From Elysia marginata (lineage: Eukaryota > Mollusca > Gastropoda > Plakobranchidae), in NCBI GenBank assembly GCA_019649035.1, contig BMAT01008284.1:76459-109121 (forward strand): DNA of 32,663 bases. Direction: 5' to 3'. A program made the translations under genes and the position numbers. How positions within the stretch are numbered: the first letter of the stretch is position 1; each line of letters begins with the position of its first letter. Under the pieces are notes generated by a model. The model was not told where the DNA came from, searched no databases, and saw only the letters and a list, made by a program, of their open reading frames with translations. Of this stretch, positions 1-8,618 are shown piece after piece.

Positions 1-414
1 CAATGTCCATGTTTCATGGACCAACTTTTGGGAATGTCTCACATATATGCCACAAATTTAACAGGTGTGTCACGGGTTAACCAAAAAGAAAAAAAAAACC
101 CAATACTTTTATTATAATGTACCTCAACATTCCCACCATCGCTTTAAAACTTAAAGCTTTTTAGGATGAGGTAAATTTTGTACTTTGCATTTCATTATCT
201 TTTAGAAGAAAAAAAAAAGAAAACAAAATAAGAAAAGAATAGGATACCAAAAAAGAAGAAATTTCAGAGAAAAACACCTCGCCACATTTTTTGTAGTAAA
301 GAGTAGTCTATAAAATAGACAAAGTTGAAAAAAATTACTACGATAAGACACACACATACAAAATACACCTATCACTACTTGTCTACTCTTTGGTTTGATC
401 TCAGTTTTAGAGAC

Positions 415-755
415 CAGGGGCAGCGTGGCGGAGTGGTTAGCGCGTCGGACTCGCGATCTGGAGGTCGTGGTTTCGATCGATTCCACACCATGCCATGTTG
501 CAGTTGCCTTGGGAAAGCAATTTACCCTAACTTTCCTTAGTCCACCCACCTGTAAAATGGGTACCCAGCTACAGGCCATTCTTGAATTTGTGATATGCGC
601 CTGCAACACCCTGCATATGGGTTTAAAGTGGCCTTACATGTACTGGTCTGCTGGGGCATTAGTGGCGCTGCTCTTGTGGCGACACAGTTACGCTGAGTAA
701 CGAAGCCTAATTTCCCGAAGGGGATTAATAAAGTGTATATAAAAAAAAAATCACA
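415..755 (+). mobile_element. tRNA-derived SINE (type A)
   Basis: The head at about 418-492 looks like a degenerate tRNA gene: an A-box-like TGGCGGAGTGGTTAGCGC and a B-box-like GGTTTCGATC, the internal RNA polymerase III promoter parts. The body then carries TTGGGAAAGCAATTTACCCT and ACCCAGCTACAGGCCATT, and the 3' end reads CCCGAAGGGGATTAATAAAG followed by an A-rich tail (about 739-750). This layout (tRNA head, conserved body, A-tail) is that of a SINE. Similar elements are common in molluscan genomes, which I state from memory. Exact ends and target-site duplications were not resolved. Confidence 0.8.
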
Positions 756-1179
756 CAAATGAATTGACCTCGCTAAAACAACTTTTTAAAGGCATACACT
801 TGCTCTGAACATATAACGTTATGTTGATGGGAATGTATTTTCAATTAGAAATTGACAACTAAGATGTAAAGGTGTCTATCTAATTGTCACGTGCAGCGAG
901 TTCTCAGTGACCTGACTGGGAACAACATTTCTCATTTCTAAGAGCGGGAACAACGTAAACAAGACACAAACATAATCCAACTTCTCTATTATAAGATATA
1001 ATCCTAGAAAATAAGAAGAAGACGAAGAAAGGTTTAATTCCAGCGTGAAATTACCACGAAGCTATAATAATGATGTTTTGGGTTGAACAATAAGTCTGCG
1101 AAATAACTGCTCTTTTCTTGGTAGATACCACAGAGGTGTCGCCCGACTCCCATGCTTGGGTCCTATGATCGCAGATATA

Positions 1180-1474
1180 GTAAAGGGCGTTTTTATATAG
1201 CGCCTAATCCACTCATTTGTTCCCCAGCTACAGGCCCATGCCAACCAAATCACGTTCTGAACTCACAGAGGAGCAGCTAATAAAGCGCATCACTCTAGCA
1301 AACTACCATATTTCACTGCCTATAGCCGGGTACTCCTTTAACGCATGAGTGCGGCAAAGAAAATGTGTGTAAATAACCATTCTCAAGGACTAAACGTCGA
1401 CCTGCCGAAAGCAGGACTCGAACCTCAGACCTCTCGGTCCGAAAGCCGAGCGTCTACCACTAGACCACGACGCC
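1180..1474 (-). mobile_element. tRNA-derived SINE (type B), best copy
   Basis: Read on the minus strand, 1474-1401 is a clear tRNA-like head, starting GGCGTCGTGGTCTAGTGGTA and holding a B box GGTTCGAGTCC. It is not a working tRNA gene: the anticodon loop has eight bases and the two ends do not pair as an acceptor stem. The body then runs through GCAGTG and GCTGCTCCTCTGTGAGTTC, then CCTGTAGCTGGGGAACAAAT, to a tail with GGCGCTATATAAAAACGCCC near 1184-1203. Two older copies lie at 8395-8618 (minus) and 13926-14065 (plus). Confidence 0.85.
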
Positions 1475-1987
1475 ACACAAGATATCATATAAAGATGAAC
1501 GCCGCCCTAATATTTCATTTTGCCCCCTCCCCCCCAAAATAGCAGTGAATCATGCATGCACGGAAATAGTTGTTAAAAGCCTCAATTTCCGAAATAGGCA
1601 AGCAGACTACATCTTAAAAAACAAGTGAAATACGCTGACGAAAAATAAAAATTAGTTAAAATCGAAAATGCCCAAAAAATATTCTATTAATCAATCGATA
1701 AAAATTCATTAAAAAAAAAGAGATTCGTAGCGAAAAAAAAACAATTACGAAAACATGCAAAAAAGTAAACACTACATCGTTTTTCTACTAATTTCAAAAG
1801 TCTACGTCTATTCTACTTAGAATCTGAAAATGCAAAAATTTGTATCTAAAAAAACTAATTTGAAGGAGGAAAAGGCAAAAAAGATGAGAAAAAAAATCAC
1901 GCAAAGTGCAGCAAAATACATGCATGCAAGTAAAAAAAAAAGTTGGAATAAAGTGTGTGCATCGGTGTGTTTGCATTTCCGTCTTAC

Positions 1988-2065
1988 AGCTCGAGCCTCT
2001 CTCACTGAGGCACGCCGGGATACAGGGCGAGGCGGATGTGTTTCCGCCCACACCTTGGCCGCTTT
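1988..2065 (-). CDS. Exon l: basic C-terminal exon with a PKA consensus site
   Basis: This is a 78-nt internal exon, phase 0 at both ends. The acceptor is CTACGTGTAG|AAAGCG after a pyrimidine-rich tract (TTTTCTTCCTGAACTTTGACC on the minus strand), and the donor GAGCT|GTAAGA is strong. It encodes 26 residues, KAAKVWAETHPPRP then VSRRASVREARA. RRASV (2003-2017) is the classical R-R-x-S-hydrophobic site of protein kinase A. It joins exon k in phase (GTC AAG|AAA GCG, giving DVKKAAKVW). The exon does not end the protein: there is no stop before the donor, and the next exon is not found in the window. The main uncertainty is its small size; the phase match, both splice sites and rise in GC support it. 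Confidence 0.72.
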
Positions 2066-2309
2066 CTACACGTAGAAGGTCAAAGTTCAGGAAGAAAACA
2101 GGGTGAAGGTTGTTATTATTTGGGTCAGTAGTGATGTGTAACAGCTACTTGTGCAATTTTTTAAAAGTTTTTTGTTGTTGTGGTTTTTCTACAATTAAAA
2201 GGTTTGAAGGCTGGAAACGCAGAATGTTTAGCCAGTTATTAGAGAAAATACATTTGAGACACATAAATGCAGACAATAAAAAACAAAAAATCGATTGTAC
2301 CAATAGATA

Positions 2310-2602
2310 AGGAGAGAAAGAGAGAGAGACAGACAGACATAGACAGAGGGACAGAGAGAGACAGACAGACAGAGGGACAGAGAGAAGGACAGAGAGACAG
2401 AGAGAGGCACAGAGAGATAGAGAGAGAGAGAAACGACAGGGAGTAGTCTAGTAAAAGAGAAAACAAGGGTGGCAGGAGATAGATAGTAGTATACAGAAAA
2501 AGAAACAGAGAAGTAGTGATAAGTGTGTGAAACGACAAAAGAACATGACAGCAGAAAGAGGGTGGAGATATAGAGACAGAGTTAGAGATAAATACAGAAA
2601 AT

Positions 2603-2686
<84 letters not shown>

Positions 2687-2690
2687 AACA
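2310..2690 (+). repeat. Purine-rich microsatellite (GA, GACA, GAGACAGA units)
   Basis: About 380 nt consist almost only of A and G on the plus strand with scattered C. It opens with GACAGACAGACATAGACAGA-type units and ends in nearly pure GA repeats (about 2604-2677) and a run of nine G. Open frames over it encode Arg-Glu or Leu-Ser repeats and are artefacts. Confidence 0.95.
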
Positions 2691-3194
2691 GAAAGGTATA
2701 CGGAGCAAAAAATTTAGATAAAATCACAAAAAATTTTGAACAAACTCATCACTGTACGTCTTTTCACTAACCATCATATCCCCCACCCCTCCAATAAAAT
2801 TAAAACGTGCAATAGAAAGAGCTCAGTAGGGCATGAAGCACGTAGTAAGTATTTTTCTCCCGAGAAAGAAAGTTCTATGTATAACCAAACCACGAAAGGC
2901 AGATACTGATTTTACAAACCCAAAGACAAACATTGTGTGGTGTAAGTCGCTACCAAATTTAGGTTTAAATTGACAACCAGATTACAGAACCACACGACAC
3001 TTTTTGCAACTATTAATTCAAAATTAAACTGAAACAGGGATTGTTAAAACAATAGGTAAAACAAAGTACAATCATCGAGTTTTAAAAATCCTGATAAATA
3101 TACAAATAATTACTCTCAGGTAAAAGAAAAAAATTGGAGTTATAAACAATATGAAATCAAAGTGGTCATTAGTTCAAAATATTATTATGGTGGG

Positions 3195-3517
3195 CATAAT
3201 TATGATAATAATAATAATAATAAAGAAAATAATAATAATATCAATAATAAAAATACTAACATATAATAATGATAACAACAGAGACAACAACAATAGTTAT
3301 AATAAAAAGGATAATAATAATGATAATAATAATAATAATAATAAATACTATTATTATTATTATTATTTTTATAATAAATAATAATGATAATTATAACAAT
3401 AATAATATACAATAATGATAAGGATAATAATAATTATAGTAGTAATAATAATAAAAAAAAAGTAAAATATTAATACTCTATAATGATAACAGCAATAAGA
3501 ACAACAGCTTTTATAAC

Positions 3518-3560
<43 letters not shown>
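3195..3560 (+). repeat. TAA/AAT trinucleotide repeat, imperfect
   Basis: About 365 nt are dominated by TAA units with GAT, ACA and TAT interruptions. The longest pure run is at about 3520-3557 (TAA units). The pattern is that of an expanded and decayed trinucleotide microsatellite. Confidence 0.95.
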
Positions 3561-3762
3561 CAAGCTCTTAAACAAAAATTTAAAAAATGATCATAAGGCC
3601 TACAACATCAACAAAGCAAAATGATTTTTTTTTAATCCGACAAACTTGAAATGACTGAAAGTATATCAGCTCCCTGAAACTTCGAAGACAAATCCACACC
3701 ACAATTAAAATTGCATTCCTACGGAAAACTCTTATATTATAATACATTGCCTCCGCCATTAC

Positions 3763-3893
3763 CTTGACGTCATTCTCAAGGTCCTCCCCAGCGTTGGGTT
3801 GACTGAGCACACTATCGGCAATGCGTTGGGCGTGATCGGTCAAGGTGTCCATGATATCCTTCTCCGTGACACTTGACCTTCGTGAACCCTCAT
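3763..3893 (-). CDS. Exon k: PKA site plus AKAP-like amphipathic helix
   Basis: This 131-nt exon enters in phase 1 and leaves in phase 0. Its acceptor is CTCTGGCTAG|ATGAGG and its donor GACGTCAAG|GTAATGG. With the G left by exon j the first codon is GAT, so the joined protein reads KRKSGP-DEGSRRSSVTEKD. RRSSV (3868-3882) fits the PKA consensus. The stretch DIMDTLTDHAQRIADSVLSQ should form an amphipathic helix. Its AxxIAxxVLxx spacing matches the published AKAP pattern that binds PKA regulatory-subunit dimers, except that the last position is Pro. An acidic tail, NAGEDLENDVK, follows. The anchoring role is inference. The exon call itself is firm, since both splice sites and the phases agree with its neighbours. 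Confidence 0.85.
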
Positions 3894-4700
3894 CTAGCCA
3901 GAGGTCAAGGGCAAATAAGAACAAATTTAGATAGTCATGTCACTAAGGTAGAAAAAGTTGTTTTGTTTTTTTATGAGAAAAAAGGGAAACAACATTATGG
4001 TAAAAAAAATTGTTATGACATCAAAAAAGAAGATTTCATAGAAATTTTTGCTCTTATTTGCCAATATTGTTATTTAGTTTAAAGCTTTAACTTTATAGAA
4101 AGAGAACCATTATTTCTTTAAAACTTAGAAAAAAAATTTAAAAAACATTATGATTAAACTTTACGTTTGTTTGGTTTAGAAAAAGAATTAATGTTCATTC
4201 TCTTCAAAAAAATATTCTTGACTTCTAATAATTTACAAGTAATCATTAGTTTACCAAAAATCTGATGAGTTCGTGAGAAAGGGGCAATGGAAATCTGTTT
4301 AAACTACGAGTAGCTTGGCCTAATCTTAACAAGTAACTACATAATAGTAATATAATTTCTAATAATACTTAATATGTGAGGCATGGCAATAACGAACACA
4401 AATCTCAATAAATAACATCAGAACAGGACACGAAACAATTTATAAATGTATCTCAGAACATTTTTAACCACAAAAAATTCTTTGAAAATAGAGAAAAATT
4501 GAAAAGAACAAAACCATCTTTATCATTGATTTTCTTTGGACAATAAATTATCATTTTTTCAAGACATGTTTACAACTTACGTCGTTTGTATCAAAATTAT
4601 TATGCACTTTCATTCTAAATCTCTCCGTTAAATCAACAGTACTACAAACTTCGAAATTAAAAATAGGGAAAATGTAAATAGTAAGCCCCTCAACGTTACA

Positions 4701-4724
4701 TTTATTTATTTATTTATTTATTTA
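4701..4724 (+). repeat. (TTTA)6 microsatellite
   Basis: Six uninterrupted TTTA units occur within the intron between exons j and k. Confidence 0.95.
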
Positions 4725-5421
4725 TGAATGATGCATTGGGGAGGGGGGGCAAGAGGGGCGTACCGAAATTATCTGATACTGAGTACAAATCTCAAATGCA
4801 TGACTGATCCTACTTAGTAATATAGTTTGTCTGGTTTAAGAAATGCTAGCAATCAACAATTACTGTGAGTTAGTCATGACGTTTTTATGTAAATCATCCA
4901 AAACTACTTTGAGCAAGAAAATCATGGAAAAACTGACAAAGTAACAAACAAGCGGTTTGAAAGTGTGAAAGAATTATTGATTTGAATAATATTTTAAAAA
5001 AACATAAGCAGTATTACGAAAATATCATGCAGCGTTAGTATTTTGCAAACAAAGGTGAAGGAAACGAACTGGTACTTAATTATGTAACGACAAAGAGAAT
5101 GGAGAGATAGGAGATATTATAAATTAAAACCGCGTTGTAAACTTACTAAAATGTGATTGATGGCATGTCTATATCTTCCATAACTTTCATTCAAATAGTT
5201 CTTCTTTCACGTTTTTTGTGTATTAAGAATTGTTCAGAGGAATGCTAAGTAGAAATGTTTTTTAGTTTGGCTAACAAAACCATTAGAGATCAAACAAGGC
5301 GTGAATTAAAATTGAGTAAATTGGTCAGTATTCTAAATTGGGATACTCTCAGTGATACACTACTGATATGCTTTTTTCTGGGGTGGGGGGGGGGGTGCAA
5401 TGTAGAAGCTGGAGTACTAAT

Positions 5422-5427
5422 TTTATT
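5422..5427 (-). terminator. Possible poly(A) signal AATAAA
   Basis: A canonical AATAAA hexamer on the minus strand lies about 85 nt downstream of the TGA of the possible alternative terminal exon (5511-5533). Such hexamers are frequent by chance in AT-rich DNA, so its weight comes only from the context. Confidence 0.3.
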
Positions 5428-5510
5428 ATAAACGAAAAATAGAATATTAATCATCGTTAAACGATTCAACACCAACTGCATATTCAACCGGAAGTTTTAT
5501 TTCTTTGCTA

Positions 5511-5533
5511 TCACCGCAAAGCAGTTTTCTTCT
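5511..5533 (-). CDS. Possible alternative last exon (short C-terminus)
   Basis: Minus-strand CTTTTCTGTTTCAG|AGAAG is one of the best acceptor sequences in the window. If exon j (ending in phase 1 with G) is spliced here instead of to exon k, the reading is GAG AAG AAA ACT GCT TTG CGG TGA. This adds EKKTALR and stops at 5511-5513. An AATAAA follows at 5427-5422. In phase 0 the same acceptor opens 28 codons ending in a TAA at about 5447, but no exon ending in phase 0 precedes it. This isoform would lack the AKAP-like helix and both flanking PKA sites of exons k and l. It is a candidate only. Confidence 0.35.
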
Positions 5534-6020
5534 CTGAAACAGAAAAGTTTTGTTAATAGTACCTGAAAAATAACGTTGGTTAATGCAATATTTCAGTGTA
5601 AAAAAATTTGCAATAATTATGATAAATTCCACATTGTCGGACAAACCCTTGATTTGTTTCTGGTTCAATAAGAACAGCAGTAGTGGGTTATTCTTGTGAC
5701 CAATGGAACATGAGAGACTTGACACACGAAAAAAAAAGAAACGATACGAAAACTCAAGTTGGTGTTTGTGTATCCCAAAATTTGGTGCGGTTGTCAGAAC
5801 AATGATGCAAATTAAACAGGTTAAAGTTACGAGAAAACAGACGCAAAACGCGCACCTCAAGTATTATACTGCAAATCTCAGGCACATATCAATTTGTGTG
5901 TCAGTGCACTTCAGACTTCCCTGTGTATTTAGGGTCCATTCATTGCACGTGTACTTGTTAGGAGTGCATTTTTGGATCAGGTGACCTGGGACAACAAATC
6001 TCAAAAGCAACTGAAGCTAC

Positions 6021-7505
6021 CTGGTCCCGATTTCCGTTTCCCAACACCAGGTGTTTCAGGGGGTGTGAGCAGTTGTTCCCCTTGAATAGCAAGGTCAAGG
6101 CCGGCACCACCTTTTCCGCGACCGCCAGAGTCATCGCCGCTGACCCTGGCGTTGTCCTCAGAGGACGTGGATCTGTTCCGGAAGTCGTCTACATCTTCCA
6201 GAGCGCGACTCCCACGGCCGCCGTCCTCGTCTTCACCGTTATCTTCATTAAAGGCGGTGTCATCCTCAACAATATCGTTCTCATCTTCGTCCCAAGGGTT
6301 GTCCACTGCTGCTTCCTCCTCAACGTCGTTCTGATCCTTCCCAACTCCCGTGGTCGCCCTGGACTTGCCGCCTGCCTGGCTCTCCAGCCTCTGTTTGGCA
6401 GCGCTGGACTTTTTGCTGCTGCGTCCACTCGCGCTGGTCTTCTTGCTTGGGGACTTGCTCGGAGATTTGCTCGTCTCTGCTGCTCCAGACTTTGTCGGCG
6501 ATGCCGCCAGCTGAGGCGTTTCCTTTCCTCCTGCCGACGCCGATGAGACCTTGGATTTTTCTCCGGGTTTTTCGGTAGCTCCGGATTTCACTTTGCTCTT
6601 CGCCGTTGCCGAAGATGCCGCAGATTTCGCGCCGGGCGTGGCTCCTGTAGCGTCTCCGCTTGTTTTCGACGGCGCCGCAGAAGCCTTACCGACGTCTCCG
6701 GATTTTCTCACACTCGATCTGGACACGGCACTTGATTTTACGGGGCTTTTAGAAAGTGAGGATCCTCCTTCCTTCACGTCTTCCCCTGCGATAGATACAG
6801 TTCCAGATTCTAGCAGACGTTCGCCTGGCGCAGACTCAGCCTTTGATCTGGCCCCAAGCGCCGATGCGTTCTTTGATGTCGATTCCGTCCGGGATATGTC
6901 TTCTTTGCTGACGGAGCTGGGTCTTCGGGAAGATTGCAAGGTCGCTGATTCTTCTCTCAACGTGTCGAGATGGTGAGCGTCTTTCTCTCTGGAACTTCCT
7001 GGCCACTTCCCTTCCGCCCCGTCATCTTCTCCTTCATCTTCATCATCTGCATCGTTGCCACTTCTCCTGGGGGTTTCCTCGAGCCTGCCAGCGGTTGTGA
7101 TGTCCCTGTGACTCCCGACCTCTGAGTCTGTCTGCAAGGCTATGGACCTGGATCTTGGTGTCGAGTGACTCTTCCTATCTTCTTCCACTTTTATCTCGCT
7201 TTCCGCTTTCTCACTCTCCTCTTGGGCTTCCTCTTGTTCTTTAGGTAGGAGCTCAGACGCCGGACTAGGTGTAGGAGGATGCGGGATGTAGATTTCATCC
7301 TGAGTGACTTCCCTTGACTCAATGTTGGCGACCTCCTCCTCTTCAGGTCTCTCGGTGATTCTCGCCCATTTCTCGCCGTCGCTGCTCCGCTGACTCGACC
7401 CGCCGTTGGCCCCGCCCTCTCCGCTTTGTTGGCCGTCGCCAGCAGAGCTGGAATCTTTGTTTAGACCTGGGGTGCCGCCAGAGGAAGTGTCGGGGATTAA
7501 TTTGT
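6021..7505 (-). CDS. Exon j: large disordered exon, acidic and Lys/Ser/Ala-rich
   Basis: This 1485-nt exon (494 full codons plus a split one) is phase 1 at both ends. Acceptor TTAGTGTTCAG|ACAAAT and donor CGGGACCAG|GTAGCT frame a stop-free reading. In order it has a Gly/Ser-rich start (TSSGGTPGLNKD), EKWARITERPEEEE, a proline-rich IYIPHPPTPSPAS, a Glu/Lys-rich stretch, an acidic cluster (residues about 151-165), RRPSSVSKEDI (193-203, a PKA-type site), and a Lys/Ser/Ala-rich block (about 250-385) with KSPSKSPSKK. A second acidic cluster (393-428) with NPWDEDENDIVEDD follows, then LLTPPETP (478-485) and GKRKS. KSP-rich basic tracts next to acidic ones recall microtubule- or neurofilament-associated proteins and H1-like tails, but composition alone proves no relationship. 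No globular domain is visible. It is markedly GC-richer than the flanking introns, which supports coding. Confidence 0.93.
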
Positions 7506-8176
7506 CTGAACACTAAGTGCAATGCATTATGAATAAACAAAAACAAGCCCCTTTTGTTTTAAGTATACTATGCCAGGTACATTTGTTATACAAACTATGG
7601 AAGTAATCTTTTTTTATTCCGAAATCAATTAAAAAATTTGAACGTTTATTTCTAATAACCTTTTAAGATATTTAATCGAATTTCTACTTCATTTTTCTTA
7701 CAAGAAATTATGATCTAAAACAACGAGGTATAGCCCTTTGAGGCGGTAAATACAGTCAATGTTTTTTGTTTGTATCGTCTTTTGCCTATCGGCTACAGCT
7801 TAGCATAAATCTAGAGTGCATCTCATTTCGGTAAATGTTGATAGATATCATATCACGTAAGTTCTTGATTGTACCAACTCCATTTTTTTGAATCAGGAAA
7901 AACTTAGATAGCCACGAACACGCAGTGCCTGTACAAGGTCTTTATTTCACAAAATAACTTTAAAAGTATAGATTCTTACTTCCACAACTCTAGTCATAAT
8001 TATGTAGTTTAGGTTACTGTTTCTATCTTGTTTCTGAGACATTCTAACGCCTTCATTTGCGTTTTACAAGTTTATTGAGGTGGAACAAACAAGAATTCAC
8101 GTGAAGATCGAGCAAAACTAAAACAACAAAATACTCCAGTTAGCTAAACTGGCTTTGAAAGGCACGCGACCCTGAC
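7506..8176 (-). other. Intron between exons i and j
   Basis: GT-AG intron of 671 nt, AT-rich, with no repeat or gene that I can recognise. On the minus strand the acceptor end has TTGTTTTTGTTTATTCA upstream of TTCAG. Confidence 0.75.
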
Positions 8177-8326
8177 CTCTGTCTAGTCTGAGACTGGGCA
8201 AGCTGCGCACGCTGGAGGCATGGTCAATGGCCCCAGTATCTGGGTCAAGGTCGTTTTCTCTTGGCGCGTAGCTCCAGCTATAGATAGATATGGTGGCGTC
8301 GATATCGCCGCTGGTGTAGTCGATTT
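8177..8326 (-). CDS. Exon i: DYTSGDID / YSWSYAPREND exon
   Basis: This 150-nt exon, phase 1-1, has acceptor CATCATTATCAG|AAATCG and donor GACAGAG|GTCAGG. It encodes EIDYTSGDIDATIS, then IYSWSYAPRENDLDPDTG, then AIDHASSVRSLPSLRLDR. Its aromatic and hydrophobic content (IYSWSYAP) is higher than in the rest of the protein, which suggests a short ordered or ligand-binding segment. It joins exon h (TCA G|AA) and exon j (AGA G|AC) in phase. No family is recognised. Its length is a multiple of three with equal phases, so it could be skipped without a frameshift. Confidence 0.88.
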
Positions 8327-8394
8327 CTGATAATGATGATGTAGACAAGATAGTGAAGTAAAGTATACAGCGATTATTTTATGTATCACCTAAC

Positions 8395-8618
8395 CCGCTG
8401 TGATACTCCTCGATAGCCCGTTACCCAGCAAAGTATTTCTTGAACTCACAGAGGAGCAGCAAATTAAACTCCGTCACCTTAGCACATTGACAAGACCGTT
8501 CACTGCCTCTAATCGAGTATTCCTTCAACGCCTGAATAAGGAAATGCGTTTCAAAAACCTTTCTCAGGCACCAGCAGGGACGAAAGCCGAGGGTTTACCA
8601 CCTGACCGCAGCGCTACA
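8395..8618 (-). mobile_element. SINE type B, older copy
   Basis: Minus-strand sequence matches the copy at 1180-1474 over a long stretch. Shared parts are the head remnant with CCTCGGCTTTCG, the block AGGCAGTGAACGG, and the core GCTGCTCCTCTGTGAGTTCA (8442-8461). The tRNA head is badly decayed (B box lost), so it is an older insertion. Confidence 0.75.

Larger units (their letters stand above)
1..1987. other. Non-coding flank or intron at the 3' side of the large gene
   Basis: This stretch follows the donor of exon l (1988-2065, minus strand), so it is most likely intron; the next exon should start in phase 0 and is not convincingly present. A short option near 900-925 (minus) would need a non-CAG acceptor and gives only about eight codons, so I did not call it. 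The stretch is AT-rich with many A-runs. It contains two SINEs (about 415-755 and 1180-1474). The remaining parts, 1-414, 756-1179 and 1475-1987, show nothing I can name. Confidence 0.6.
2066..3762 (-). other. Intron between exons k and l
   Basis: GT-AG intron of 1697 nt on the minus strand. It carries a long GA/GACA-rich tract (2310-2690) and a TAA-type trinucleotide tract (about 3195-3560). I see no additional exon in it. Confidence 0.7.
3894..6020 (-). other. Intron between exons j and k
   Basis: GT-AG intron of 2127 nt. It contains a TTTA microsatellite, two poly-G tracts (4740-4747 and 5380-5396) and a possible alternative terminal exon with a poly(A) signal (5422-5533). Nothing else is recognisable. 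Confidence 0.7.

Noticed and set aside
895-925. Terminal exon of the large gene ending in a TAG (eight codons)
   Set aside because: The needed acceptor (CTGAG) is poor and the peptide too short to judge.
1401-1474. A real tRNA gene on the minus strand
   Set aside because: The anticodon loop has eight bases, the acceptor ends do not pair, and the sequence continues into a SINE body shared with two other copies.
2448-2721. Arg/Glu- or Ser/Leu-repeat frames
   Set aside because: These are translations of the GA microsatellite on either strand.
5533-5860. Minus-strand frame as a 137-residue membrane protein
   Set aside because: The hydrophobic part is T-rich intron sequence upstream of a strong acceptor; only the segment after that acceptor could be exon.
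6073-6976. Long plus-strand frames opposite exon j
   Set aside because: They are antisense shadows of the large GC-rich exon; splice sites, phases and composition all support the minus strand.
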